A DNA stretch of 64,000 bases from Apostichopus japonicus (taxonomy: Eukaryota > Echinodermata > Holothuroidea > Aspidochirotida > Stichopodidae). The DNA lies in assembly GCF_037975245.1 (NCBI RefSeq), contig NC_092563.1:30779960-30843959 (forward strand), given 5' to 3'. The notes below the pieces were generated by a model that saw only the letters and a program-made list of their open reading frames with translations, was not told where the DNA came from and made no database searches. How positions within the stretch are numbered: position 1 is the stretch's first letter; each line of letters starts with the position of its first letter. Below, piece by piece: positions 51,067-60,010 of the stretch. A program made the position numbers and the translations under genes.

Positions 51067-51690
51067 CGCCACATAATAACGAAAATATAACCTAATCAAA
51101 AGGACATTCGCACGAAATCAAAACGAACGTTCACGTGAAACGAACGAACGCCTATGAACTAAAAAGGACAGGTGCCGCTGTTTTGATTGTCCTTGACCGT
51201 GTTTTATTGCGAAATGTAGTGACGACATCTTGTAGGCACGACAATTCTGTCCAACCACGCTGCACCGTGCTTCACAAGGTCAGTGAACTGTGTGGCCGGC
51301 TAATCGTCGTGTTGTCATTGTGCCGACAAGGGAATTTTTAACCTGGGCAGATGCTGACGAGGCTGCTCTTTTTGATTCTGTCCCAATGTTCATTTTGATT
51401 CTGTCCCAACGTTCGTGTTTATTTATGGGGAAAACATTCAATCGTGGGGGCGAACATTCATTTAGTTCGGGCAGTCATGTCGTTTATCTACATTCTTATT
51501 ATTGTTCCTTTTCATCTTTGTTCTTGTCTGTTTGTCTCTTGTTTCATCGTTGTACTTTTTGCTCAAATGGCCGCCCATAAATCTCTTACTGTTAGTGTTA
51601 CTTAGAGACCCTATAGTAGGGTGTCTAGTGTTACTGAAAGTTCTGTAACTTTTACCGCTGTGAAGTTAGTTACTTATTACGAGTTCCTCG

Positions 51691-51821
51691 TTCGACCAGG
51701 GAGTTGTTATGGAATGGAGTTCTGTCTTCAGATATTTTATCACCATGTCCTTAACAACTCCCTGGTTCGACATTCGCGAATGAGTATAACCAGGAAGTTG
51801 TTAACAACTCCCTGGTATAAC
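51691..51821. repeat. Cluster of palindromes built on accagggagttgtta
   Basis: An inverted pair (51691-51709 and 51751-51770) separated by ~40 bases is followed by a near-perfect palindrome at 51789-51817 centred on gttaac. The same 16-mer occurs at 44580-44595. These may be terminal repeats of an unclassified small element. Confidence 0.6.
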
Positions 51822-52699
51822 TGCAACCCCTTCAGTTACTTATTCGACAATGCTATCGACGTAATACCTATGGCAAGCCGAATGCTCTCTTACATGATGT
51901 TCAAGATTTGGACGTGGCAAAGCCAGATTTTAGCATATTTTCCAAAAATATAAGAGGTTTATCTATGGGTCATATGAACTCTACAGACATTTAGAAAACT
52001 CTCACAATGCGTTTTGCCCGGTCCAAAGAATACTTGACCAATTCAAATGACCACTACACCATCACTTTTTAAAGGCATTGAAGACTTGCCCCAAACCGCA
52101 TGCCGCCAACTGAAAAAGTTAACTTTCCGTTGCTTGCAATTGAAGTATTTTTTCTTGTCGCTACAAAATGCAGACAGTAATGAAACGTGATACCTTGTTA
52201 TCTTTTATCTGGACCTGAGATGTCCATCACTGCTAGGCCCCGGCCCCCCCCCCCCTTTTTGGAAATCTGTTGCGTTTTTTTTATGTGGGAGTAATTCCTA
52301 ATAGGCATAACTTGGTGAAAGAAAAGCCTAACATATATCCAGCTGCTCTTCCCTGAAACGCGATCGTTTTTATTCCAAATTTGAAACTAAGACAATTATC
52401 AGGCCTACGCGACATCACGTATTAATTAGATACGGCTCAGTACTATAGTGCTGACTATTACTGTCAGGGAAAATCAATGCACAGTTAGCAAGTATATCAT
52501 AATTATCTGAACGAAAGGGGGGGGGGGTGTAGGCGGTTTTACACTATCTAACGCAACGTAGTCGCCAAGAACCTGAAGTATTTTTAAGGGAGGGCCCGAG
52601 GAACATGAACTTATAGCATGCTCCTCGTGGTGAAACATAATTGGACCTATTAGGTGAATTGAGTGTACTGTTAATAGTAGGAGAGACTAGTGTAGGTTC

Positions 52700-52775
52700 T
52701 TATGACCAACTAGACCGGTTTCTGCTCTCAAACTTTATAGGAGGAGCTTCATCAGTAGTAGCCTGCCTGGGCGTC
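52700..52775 (-). ncRNA. Hammerhead-ribozyme-like core in Penelope element
   Basis: On the minus strand, ctgatga (52749-52755) is followed by a gctc/gagc stem and then gaaac (52718-52722), and downstream by ccggt...ggtc. This order (CUGAUGA, stem II, GAAA, short stem III, cleavage triplet) fits hammerhead motifs reported for Penelope terminal repeats. Stem II has a mismatch next to the core, and I could not draw a convincing stem I, so it may be decayed. Confidence 0.35.
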
Positions 52776-52821
52776 TCGTTCTCAAAATGCATCTATTTTC
52801 TGTGCACGAGTTTTTATGGAC

Positions 52822-53492
52822 TCATAGTGCAGCTATAAGAGCATCTAAAAGAGCTTCGTGTGAACCTTGAGAGTCAGCTGATTCTTCGTTAGTATGAAAC
52901 CTTGAGTTAACAAGTAAATCTTTTAGATTTTGGTCCCTTTTGTAGACTAGAAACGGTTCTTTTGGAAACAGTTTGGATAATTCCGCGTGTTGCGAGATTA
53001 AGTGCCAATGTTTCGAAAGTGCATTTTTCAAATGCGTGGTTTTGATATGGGGTGTATAGGTAAGCTTGAACACCAGTGGTGGTTCCTTTGGTTTAGGTAT
53101 GGTAGTCAGGTATTGCCCACGGTTTTCAAATGTTATGCCTTTCGTTGCTGAGGCAATTTCCTCTTTCTTATAGTTACGGAGTAACAGTTTCTCTGTGAAC
53201 GCATTCTTTTTCTGTAAGTAATCAGTCTCATTGTTACAGAGACGTGCGTATTGTAAGACTTCCCCTTTAAAGAAGCCTTTAAAAGTGGCAAGTGGGTGTG
53301 CAGAGTTTCTGTTGAGGTATTGGAAGGTTTCCGTGGGTTTGGTGTAGACTTTGGTGTCTAATAAACCATTGGTTTCAAACCTTGGACCTTTGAAGATTTT
53401 CAAATCTAGGTATGTTACCTCGGTGTGTGATATTTCTACCGTAAACTTTAAGAAGCGGTGAATTTCATTCAACCTGTTTACTAGTTGTTCAA
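52822..53492 (-). pseudogene. Penelope RT fragment, thumb and C-terminal part
   Basis: Resumes at LEQLVNRLNEIHRFLKFTVE, with HTEVTYLDLKIFKG, DTKVYTKPTETFQYLN and FKGEVLQYARLCN, typical of the region after the YxDD motif. About 65-70 residues, including the catalytic YxDD, are missing between this and the upstream fragment. The frame ends at a stop at 52822. The first ~100 codons of the longest open frame here come from the inserted miniature element and are not RT. Confidence 0.85.
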
Positions 53493-53493
53493 G

Positions 53494-53799
53494 TGGGGCG
53501 AAGGGGGCCGCCGCCCCTTCCCCCCCCCCCTTGAGCATATGTTTAAAAAATTTTTTTAATGTTTTTATGATATCGCTAGTAATTTCAAAAGAGAAAATGC
53601 TAAGATGCAACTTACAAGGCCTGGGAAGTGCCATTTCCAGCGATCTGGGAGGCATTTTCAACCAAATTTTTCTTGTACGCTTCGCGCCAACACATGGTGG
53701 CGCTACGCTTAGATAGTATGCAATGCTGTATCTACGGCTCTGAAATTTTTTTGACATTCTCGCCCCCCCCCCCCTGGCAAATTCCTGGCTACGCGCCTG
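53494..53799. mobile_element. hAT-like miniature element inserted in the Penelope RT (left end lost)
   Basis: Right end ttcctggctacgcgcctg is identical to that of the element at 56353-56630. The two share aatgctaagatgcaacttac, aggcctgggaagtgccattt and other interior segments. The left terminal caggcgcgtagcca is missing, and so is the matching RT core, which indicates a deletion after insertion. Confidence 0.85.
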
Positions 53800-53810
53800 G
53801 ATAGAATTGG

Positions 53811-54146
53811 TTATTGAACTCGAAACAGTTTCTTGTTAAAAATAAGTTCAATTAGTTTGCGCATGGATATGCAAGATATTTTATTTATTCCATATTCGTT
53901 TTTTTCCGCCTTTTCATAGACTTCTTGACATATATCTAATGCCTCCTCTTGGGGAGTATTGGTATACATGGCGACGACATCGAGTGTAGCAAGTACTACT
54001 GCTTTTGGTAACGGAGTGGCTTCCAAAATTTTCAGAATGTGATTTGTGTCTTTCACATAGGTGCTTTGTTTTAATACAATAGGAAGCAAGAAATAGTCCA
54101 CAAATTCCGATATTTTTTTCGGTCGGTGATCCGTTTCCGCTTAATA
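53811..54146 (-). pseudogene. Penelope RT fragment, fingers/palm start
   Basis: Reads SGNGSPTEK, then after a one-base frameshift in an A-run ISEFVDYFLLPIVLKQS, and TLDVVAMYTNTPQEEAL (the D of LDVV..YTNIP is the first catalytic Asp) to NKKLFRVQ. These are hallmark Penelope motifs. After a further frameshift NQFYP can be read, and then the element is broken by the insertion at 53494-53799. Confidence 0.85.
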
Positions 54147-54348
54147 TCGGGCCCTCCTTTAAAAATACTTCAGGTTCTTGGCGACTACGTTGCGTTAGAT
54201 AGTGTAAAACCGCCTACATCCCCCTTTCATTAATAAGTATATCATAATTATCTCATTGAATATATCTTGTTTTATGTTTTTTCTTGGGATGAATCTGGTG
54301 TCATAATTTTCGCGCAAAAGAAAAACGAATCGACACAATAATAGTGTA

Positions 54349-54726
54349 TCCATTGTCAAGGGCGTAGGAACCGGGGGGCTGGGGGGGCGCCAGCCCCCAG
54401 TGAAAAATACGGGGGCGGAAGTATCATTCCGCCCCCCCCCGCTCCGCAAGTCAGAAAACCCCTTTTTCATTTCCAAATGAGAAAAAAATCTCATTTGGAG
54501 CACCAAATTGCATCTAAGGCCAGGTGAAAATGCAAACTTATTTACAAAATGGAGTAGGTGTTGAAAGTGTGCTATATTGCACCAAATTGCATCCGAGGCC
54601 ATCTGGAAAATGCAAAAAATTCCAAAGGGGAGGGGACACCCCCCCTTAGACCCCTCCCACAGGCCGGCCATCAGTCTTCAGCCCCCCCCCCACTCAAAAG
54701 TACCTTCCTACGCCACTGTCCATTGT
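54349..54726. mobile_element. hAT-like miniature element with perfect 8-bp duplication
   Basis: Body 54357-54718. Ends caagggcgtaggaacc and, reversed, cagtggcgtaggaagg, flanked by tccattgt on both sides (54349-54356 and 54719-54726). Interior has long C and G tracts and two copies of caccaaattgcatc. Non-coding. Confidence 0.85.
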
Positions 54727-54979
54727 AGTGCTCTACATGCACTGTTGAGCGTTGTTAAATATGTGTTATCGAGAAAAAAAATGTGCACAAAAAAAGCGTC
54801 TGCAACGTTTCTGTTTTTTCTAGTTTTTGGCGAAATGTTTCACCATTTTGCATATAAGCACTCACAATTAACCAAAAATTTCCCCCTCCCCCTAGACCCC
54901 TCCCCCAGGACGCAGATCACTAAAGTGCTATCATCGGGATGTCGGCCCCCCCTTTCTCAAAATCCTGGATCCGCCCCTG
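54727..54979. mobile_element. Fragment with ctggatccgcccctg end
   Basis: Ends ctggatccgcccctg at 54979, which matches the right-end type of the element at 51058, and carries the same C-tract style. No matching left end is visible nearby, so this is a fragment. Confidence 0.35.
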
Positions 54980-56344
54980 TGTACACTGTGTTGTGGGTGT
55001 TGACCGTAGCTGCATGTAGTGACTGTACACTAGCGTCTAATTACCAACGGTAGCAAGCTGTGTGTGTATTTTCTAAGATCGATGGTGGTGTCTAACACTT
55101 CTGTTACACCTCATTCGAAACTAGGTTAGATTATCGGCATCAGAAGTTTCTTTGTGCGCGAGTCTTCACTCCCTTTAAATGAATCTAACGGGACTTCGTA
55201 TACGAAGGGGAAAAAAACCATTGGGCCCTAGTCAAGACCAGCACGCCTTGGCCACCTAAAACAATGAATTACATGTATAAAGCAATAAACTTTCGTTTAC
55301 ATCGCGTTAGAGTGTTCCTATCGTGTCTTGTAACGCTAAGGAGATAACAATGTTTGTACATATCTAATAGCGGTATATTTTTAGTTAAACTTATTGGGAA
55401 GCAAGTTTCTAAAAGCTTTCCCCAAAAAATGTTCAAACTAGGGAAATTCCCATGACAGACAGCGCTGAACGTGGCAAACGGCATAGAAAATAAACACTGT
55501 GTACCCGAATAGGTTATTAAAGGTTATTTAGATGCACAGAGCAATCAAGCATTCCAAGGAAGCAAACGAAGATATCTCTAAAAACCGTCATTGTTAAAGT
55601 TCAACGTTGTAGCCGCGGAGGTTTGCTGATTGGGTCAAAGGCTGTGGTGTGAATATGCGGAATGTTGTTAGCAGCACAAACTTTACCATGTGAAGCGAGA
55701 CGATTCTGATACCGAGGGGACAGGAGGAAATAGACAGAAATGGTGAAGTTTTCAGTCTGGAAGCTTTGTTCATTTTGGGGAATTAAATAATGGCGTTAAC
55801 TTTATCTCCTTATTACGGCTTAGTTACTAAGTGACAAGTAAACACAAATCAGTTTTTATCACTTTTATACATTCTTCCTTTTTTCTCGAAGATGATTGGT
55901 GCTTGGAGGTTATACACGACCGGAGAAGTTCATGTTATTAAAGTTGTCAGAACACTAATGCCAAATTCAATATTTAGTAATTATGCAATGTATTAATGGG
56001 TGCCCAGGCATCTCTAAAGAAGGTTTGTGAAATTAGTAATAACTTTATTTTACAGGCATTGTGGTAACAGCCCCTCATAATTCCTGCTTCTATTTCCTCT
56101 TCCTTTTTTTAACACCCTAAAGTTTCATGTGATGAAGGAGAATGAGGGGATGAGAAGGACTTTTAATGTATCTAAAATCGTTCTCCTTCGAAATTTTCTA
56201 CTGCGGTCGAAAATAATCGATAATGCATGTAAAGATTTATTTCCCACTCTCTCTCTGCATCATTATGATAATTTCAGTGTTGTGGTATTCGTATCCATAT
56301 TCGAATCCAGGGTAATGTACTCATGACCAGGGACCTGTATCCGT
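54980..56344. other. Intergenic stretch without recognisable gene
   Basis: No exon-like or repeat structure could be supported. Short open frames here have no family resemblance. Confidence 0.5.
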
Positions 56345-56638
56345 ACCCTATGCAGGCGCGTAGCCAAGGGGGGGGAAGGGGCAGCCGCCCCCCCTTGAGC
56401 ATATTTTTTTTAATGTTTTTATGATATCGGGCTACTATTTTCAAAAGAGAAAATGCTAAGATGCAACTTACAAGGCCTGGGAAGTGCCATTTCCAGCGAT
56501 CTGGGAGGCATTTTCAGCCAAAATTTTCTTGTACGCTTAGCGCCAACATGGTGGCGCTACGCTTAGATAGTTTGCAATGCCGAATCTACAGTTTCGCCCC
56601 TCCCTTGGCAAATTCCTGGCTACGCGCCTGACCCTATG
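56345..56638. mobile_element. Intact hAT-like miniature element with perfect 8-bp duplication
   Basis: Body 56353-56630. Ends caggcgcgtagccaagg and, reversed, caggcgcgtagccagg, flanked by accctatg at 56345-56352 and 56631-56638. Non-coding, 278 bp. Same family as the copy at 53494-53799. Eight-base duplication and CAG...CTG ends fit hAT non-autonomous elements. Confidence 0.9.
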
Positions 56639-58665
56639 GTCCGGACCCTAACCTTAAAGTTCTAAAAATTAACACCCCCATAAGTTCACTTTAAGTCCCC
56701 CAAGTTCACTTAATTATCATTACTGACATGAAGTTGGTGCAAAATGGCTACATCTTTTGTTATTCAAAGTCAGGTTTTGAATAATATTATGAAAACTTAA
56801 CAAATTATGTTATTAATACTCTAACATCTTAATGAATTTGGATATTTCAAAACTTTTCTATCTTTTTTGTTACATTGGCAGTTAAGGAACACATCATTAA
56901 GCCATTTTTAATTTGGGTTCAATGTAAAGAATGTACCTGGCAACATTTGAGTGACATCATTATCATCAATGGCCTGCAAAGTTACTGTAGGCAAAAGATA
57001 TCAGGTATGTCTCACTTGGTGGATCTACAAACAGCAAAATACTAGTTTCAAAAACTCTCAAAAATAGGGCATCAATTGGAGTTGTTAGTTATTTAAATGA
57101 TCATTACCAAATTCTATCTGGTCAGAACAGATATCTTCAGATCTCTTCATATAAGATAATGATGCAGATGAATTTGAAAATTTGACATTTTGCCCCTTTT
57201 TCATATTTTTCCCCCTTCATTATATTGACATTATTTCAAATTACAAAGCAGAGATGCCTGTCAGACAAAAGTTTGAATTTTTATGAAGTCTGGACTTTAT
57301 ATGAAGTTTATTTATACAATGTTGATCAGCATTCCAACTGTTCCATGTTTGATGGAATTATCAACAAATACATAACATATACAGAAGAGCTTATGGTAAT
57401 TAAGACTGCAAACATCACAAAACCCTCCACTAAAGATAACTTTTTTTACCAGCTGAAGATTTTCTCATAAGAAAAAGTTTTCTTCAAGCCACCATATCAC
57501 AAGTTTACACATGAAACATACTGTGACATTAACATAAGTGTGACACTGTACTCATCAAGCATACAGAATGATTGCAACAAAGTGTGGGTTTCTAGGTGAT
57601 CAAAAACCCAGCTACTTGTTGATCTGTTATGATGAATTAATTGAGATTGTGGTAATTTTGAATTTGGACCAGACAACATGACTAGACTAAAAGATGACAA
57701 TTTACTTTAATTCCAAAAGTGATTCTGTCTTGATAATTTGCATGCACTAGATCAACTTACACAATTCATAAAAATGGTAAACATTTAAACACTTTTTAAA
57801 TACTAATCAGGCACCCAATGCTCCATCTCCTTTGCCACCCCCACCCCATCCATCTTAATCCTCCTCCTCCCCCCATCCCTCTTAATCCTCCTCCTCCTCC
57901 CCCATCCCTCTTAATCCTCCTCCTTTGGCATCTAAGCTAACAACTTGACTAGAAGAACTAGATGATCATTGATCATCTCATTGTATTGTCAGATCTTTAC
58001 TAAATATATTGCTGTATGTTGTAACATTACATCACTCTGACTAACCAATTGATACTCACACATGATTGCCTCAATCTATATAAGAGTTTGATTTCACTGG
58101 CTGGATACAACAACTAACTGCTCCTTATTAGAGAATTACTAACAATTTAATCCATGACAACTTTTGACCCACAAAAGTATTAAATGCCAATAACCTTTTG
58201 CTTTCCATTGCAATTCTTTGTGGTATACTCTTAATTTCAGATTTCCAGGTGCAATTTTAAAGAACAGTAAAGTCTAAGATGATGCTTTTTGAGTACCTTA
58301 TCTTTGCTTTAACTGATGAAGATGGCTATTAAACCCAATTCAGGTAAATGAAATGAAAAAAATGCAGCTTTATATATTTAACAAATAACCTATAAGATCA
58401 GTCAAAATTAACTTCACTTATCAAGTTAGTATCTTATAACTGCAGGCAACTTGAATAATACATTACAAACGGTGATTAACGTGCTGTTTCGACTCTATCT
58501 GTCAAACAAAACATATATGAGGGTATTACAAAAGTTGTGACATAGAAGAAACACTGCCACTGAACTACTCTGAATGCAGGTTCTGAAACCTCTTTGAAAT
58601 TTGCCTCCTACAGTAAACTTCTTGAGAAAATTGCAACTACCAGACAAAGATATGTGTAAACAAGT
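56639..58665. other. Intergenic region downstream of DERL1
   Basis: AT-rich, no recognisable exon. The only structure noted is the CT-rich minisatellite at 57836-57930. Confidence 0.5.
57836..57930. repeat. C/T-rich minisatellite (about 3 copies)
   Basis: About three copies of a ~30-bp unit cccatccctcttaatcctcc, differing in the number of tcc triplets. Confidence 0.8.
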
Positions 58666-58671
58666 TTTATT
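58666..58671 (-). terminator. Candidate DERL1 polyadenylation signal
   Basis: First canonical AATAAA on the minus strand downstream of the DERL1 stop. It lies just beyond the 92-bp array. If used, the whole array would be inside a ~1.2-kb 3' UTR. A non-canonical upstream site is equally possible. Confidence 0.3.
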
Positions 58672-58681
58672 ATGTTACGAA

Positions 58682-59417
58682 CGTTATTAGCAAGCTACAT
58701 ACAGGTGGTATAGTCCAGGATATTCAGCATCTTATAACTATCCACAGACTACCCACACTCCAAGATTAATGTACGTTATTAGCAAGCTACATACAGGTGG
58801 TATAGTACAGGATATTCAGCATCTTATAACTATCCACAGACTACCCACACTCCAAGATTAATGTATGTTATTAGCAAGCTACATACAGGTGGTATAGTCC
58901 AGGATATTCAGCATCTTATAACTATCCACAGACTACCCACACTCCAAGATTAATGTACGTTATTAGCAAGCTACATACAGGTGGTATAGTCCAGGATATT
59001 CAGCATCTTATAACTATCCACAGACTACCCACACTCCAAGATTAATGTATGTTATTAGCAAGCTACATACAGGTGGTATAGTCCAGGATATTCAGCATCT
59101 TATAACTATCCACAGACTACCCACACTCCAAGATTAATGTACGTTATTAGCAAGCTACATACAGGTGGTATAGTACAGGATATTCAGCATCTTATAACTA
59201 TCCACAGACTACCCACACTCCAAGATTAATGTATGTTATTAGCAAGCTACATACAGGTGGTATAGTCCAGGATATTCAGCATCTTATAACTATCCACAGA
59301 CTACCCACACTCCAAGATTAATGTATGTTATTAGCAAGCTACATACAGGTGGTATAGTCCAGGATATTCAGCATCTTATAACTATCCACAGACTACCCAC
59401 ACTCCAAGATTAATGTA
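58682..59417. repeat. 8-copy, 92-bp tandem array downstream of DERL1
   Basis: Unit gttattagcaagctacatac through actccaagattaatgta, exact 92-bp period at 58682, 58774, 58866, 58958, 59050, 59142, 59234 and 59326. Only two variable positions are obvious (gtac/gtat at the junction, and agtac/agtcc in gtatagt.cagg). The last unit runs directly into the dispersed repeat at 59401. Confidence 0.97.
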
Positions 59418-59586
59418 TGTCGTCCAGTTATAGAGTTGTTGACAATTGACAATTCATTATCATGAACGTTAAATATGAATCTAAGAGACTGACTTGGGTC
59501 AGCTTGCGGTTTTGATAAGCCAATGAGGCTTCTTTGCGAGTTCCTGCTTGCAGGAGGATCTAAAATACATACAATACATACATACT
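59401..59586. repeat. Dispersed repeat copy 2, (CATA)n-tailed
   Basis: Same family as 47945-48130: tcgtccagttatagagttgt, aatatgaatctaagagactg, gcttgcaggaggatc and an ACATA-rich tail. Its first ~17 bases coincide with the end of the 92-bp unit, so the tandem array grew from the head of this element or its insertion site. Confidence 0.75.
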
Positions 59587-59868
59587 ATATCTGACATGGT
59601 TACATGTATAAGATGAGGGTGAAACAGCCATGACAAATGTACAAGTGCAGGTAACGATATCTTAGTTCAGAACTAGAAAAAACAATTCAACTCTTCTAGT
59701 TCTACGAGAGAAGATAGTTTACTGTGGTCAATTTTGAGCAAAATCCAGAATAAAATCCAGGCCAGAGGTCTGTTGATCAATGCGATGACTGTTGGATACA
59801 TTGCACAGTACAAGATATAATCCAGACAGTTGGAGAGTCTGTCACCAAAAATAATAGGCTGAGTTTCA

Positions 59869-60010
59869 TTAGTCTCCTCCGAGTGGATTACCCTGGCCCC
59901 AGTTATGCCGTCCTCCTACTCCACCATTGTTCGCTTCTGGTCTTCTGCGACTAGCAGGAGCTTGGCCAAACCCACTGATCCCACCCTGACGGTTTGGGAA
60001 ATACTTGTAC
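59869..60010 (-). CDS. DERL1: DERL1 last exon, cytosolic tail
   Basis: Acceptor gtggttcag; 46 codons and TAA. Encodes YKYFPNRQGGISGFGQAP and the tail ending GGRHNWGQGNPLGGD, the p97-binding SHP box. Confidence 0.95.

Larger units (their letters stand above)
49704..51578. mobile_element. Outer non-autonomous element of a three-level nest
   Basis: Ends atgggcggccaattg and, reversed, atgggcggccatttg. The inverted similarity continues inward (tacaacgatgaaac). Two direct copies of acattcgcacgaaatcaaaa lie at about 50007 and 51103, on each side of the inserted element at 50066-51058. No coding frame is supported. No clear target duplication seen. Confidence 0.6.
52490..54253 (-). mobile_element. 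Penelope-like element with inverted terminal repeats
   Basis: Body 52509-54234. Arms of about 90 bp (52509-52599 and 54147-54234, sharing tgtaggcggttttacactat in inverted orientation) enclose a Penelope-type reverse transcriptase on the minus strand. A perfect 19-bp duplication (aagtatatcataattatct) flanks the element at 52490-52508 and 54235-54253, so the boundaries are secure. Penelope elements are known for pseudo-LTRs in direct or inverted order and variable target duplications. The RT is truncated at its N-terminus by the right arm, and its core is deleted next to an inserted miniature element. No GIY-YIG endonuclease is seen after the RT. Confidence 0.85.

Noticed and set aside
52822-53757. 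311-codon single open frame as one protein
   Set aside because: The first ~100 codons are read through the inserted miniature element and only the remainder is Penelope RT, so it is a chimeric frame.
54195-55053. 158-codon open frames on both strands
   Set aside because: They run through the hAT-like miniature element and its C/G tracts; no protein family is recognisable.
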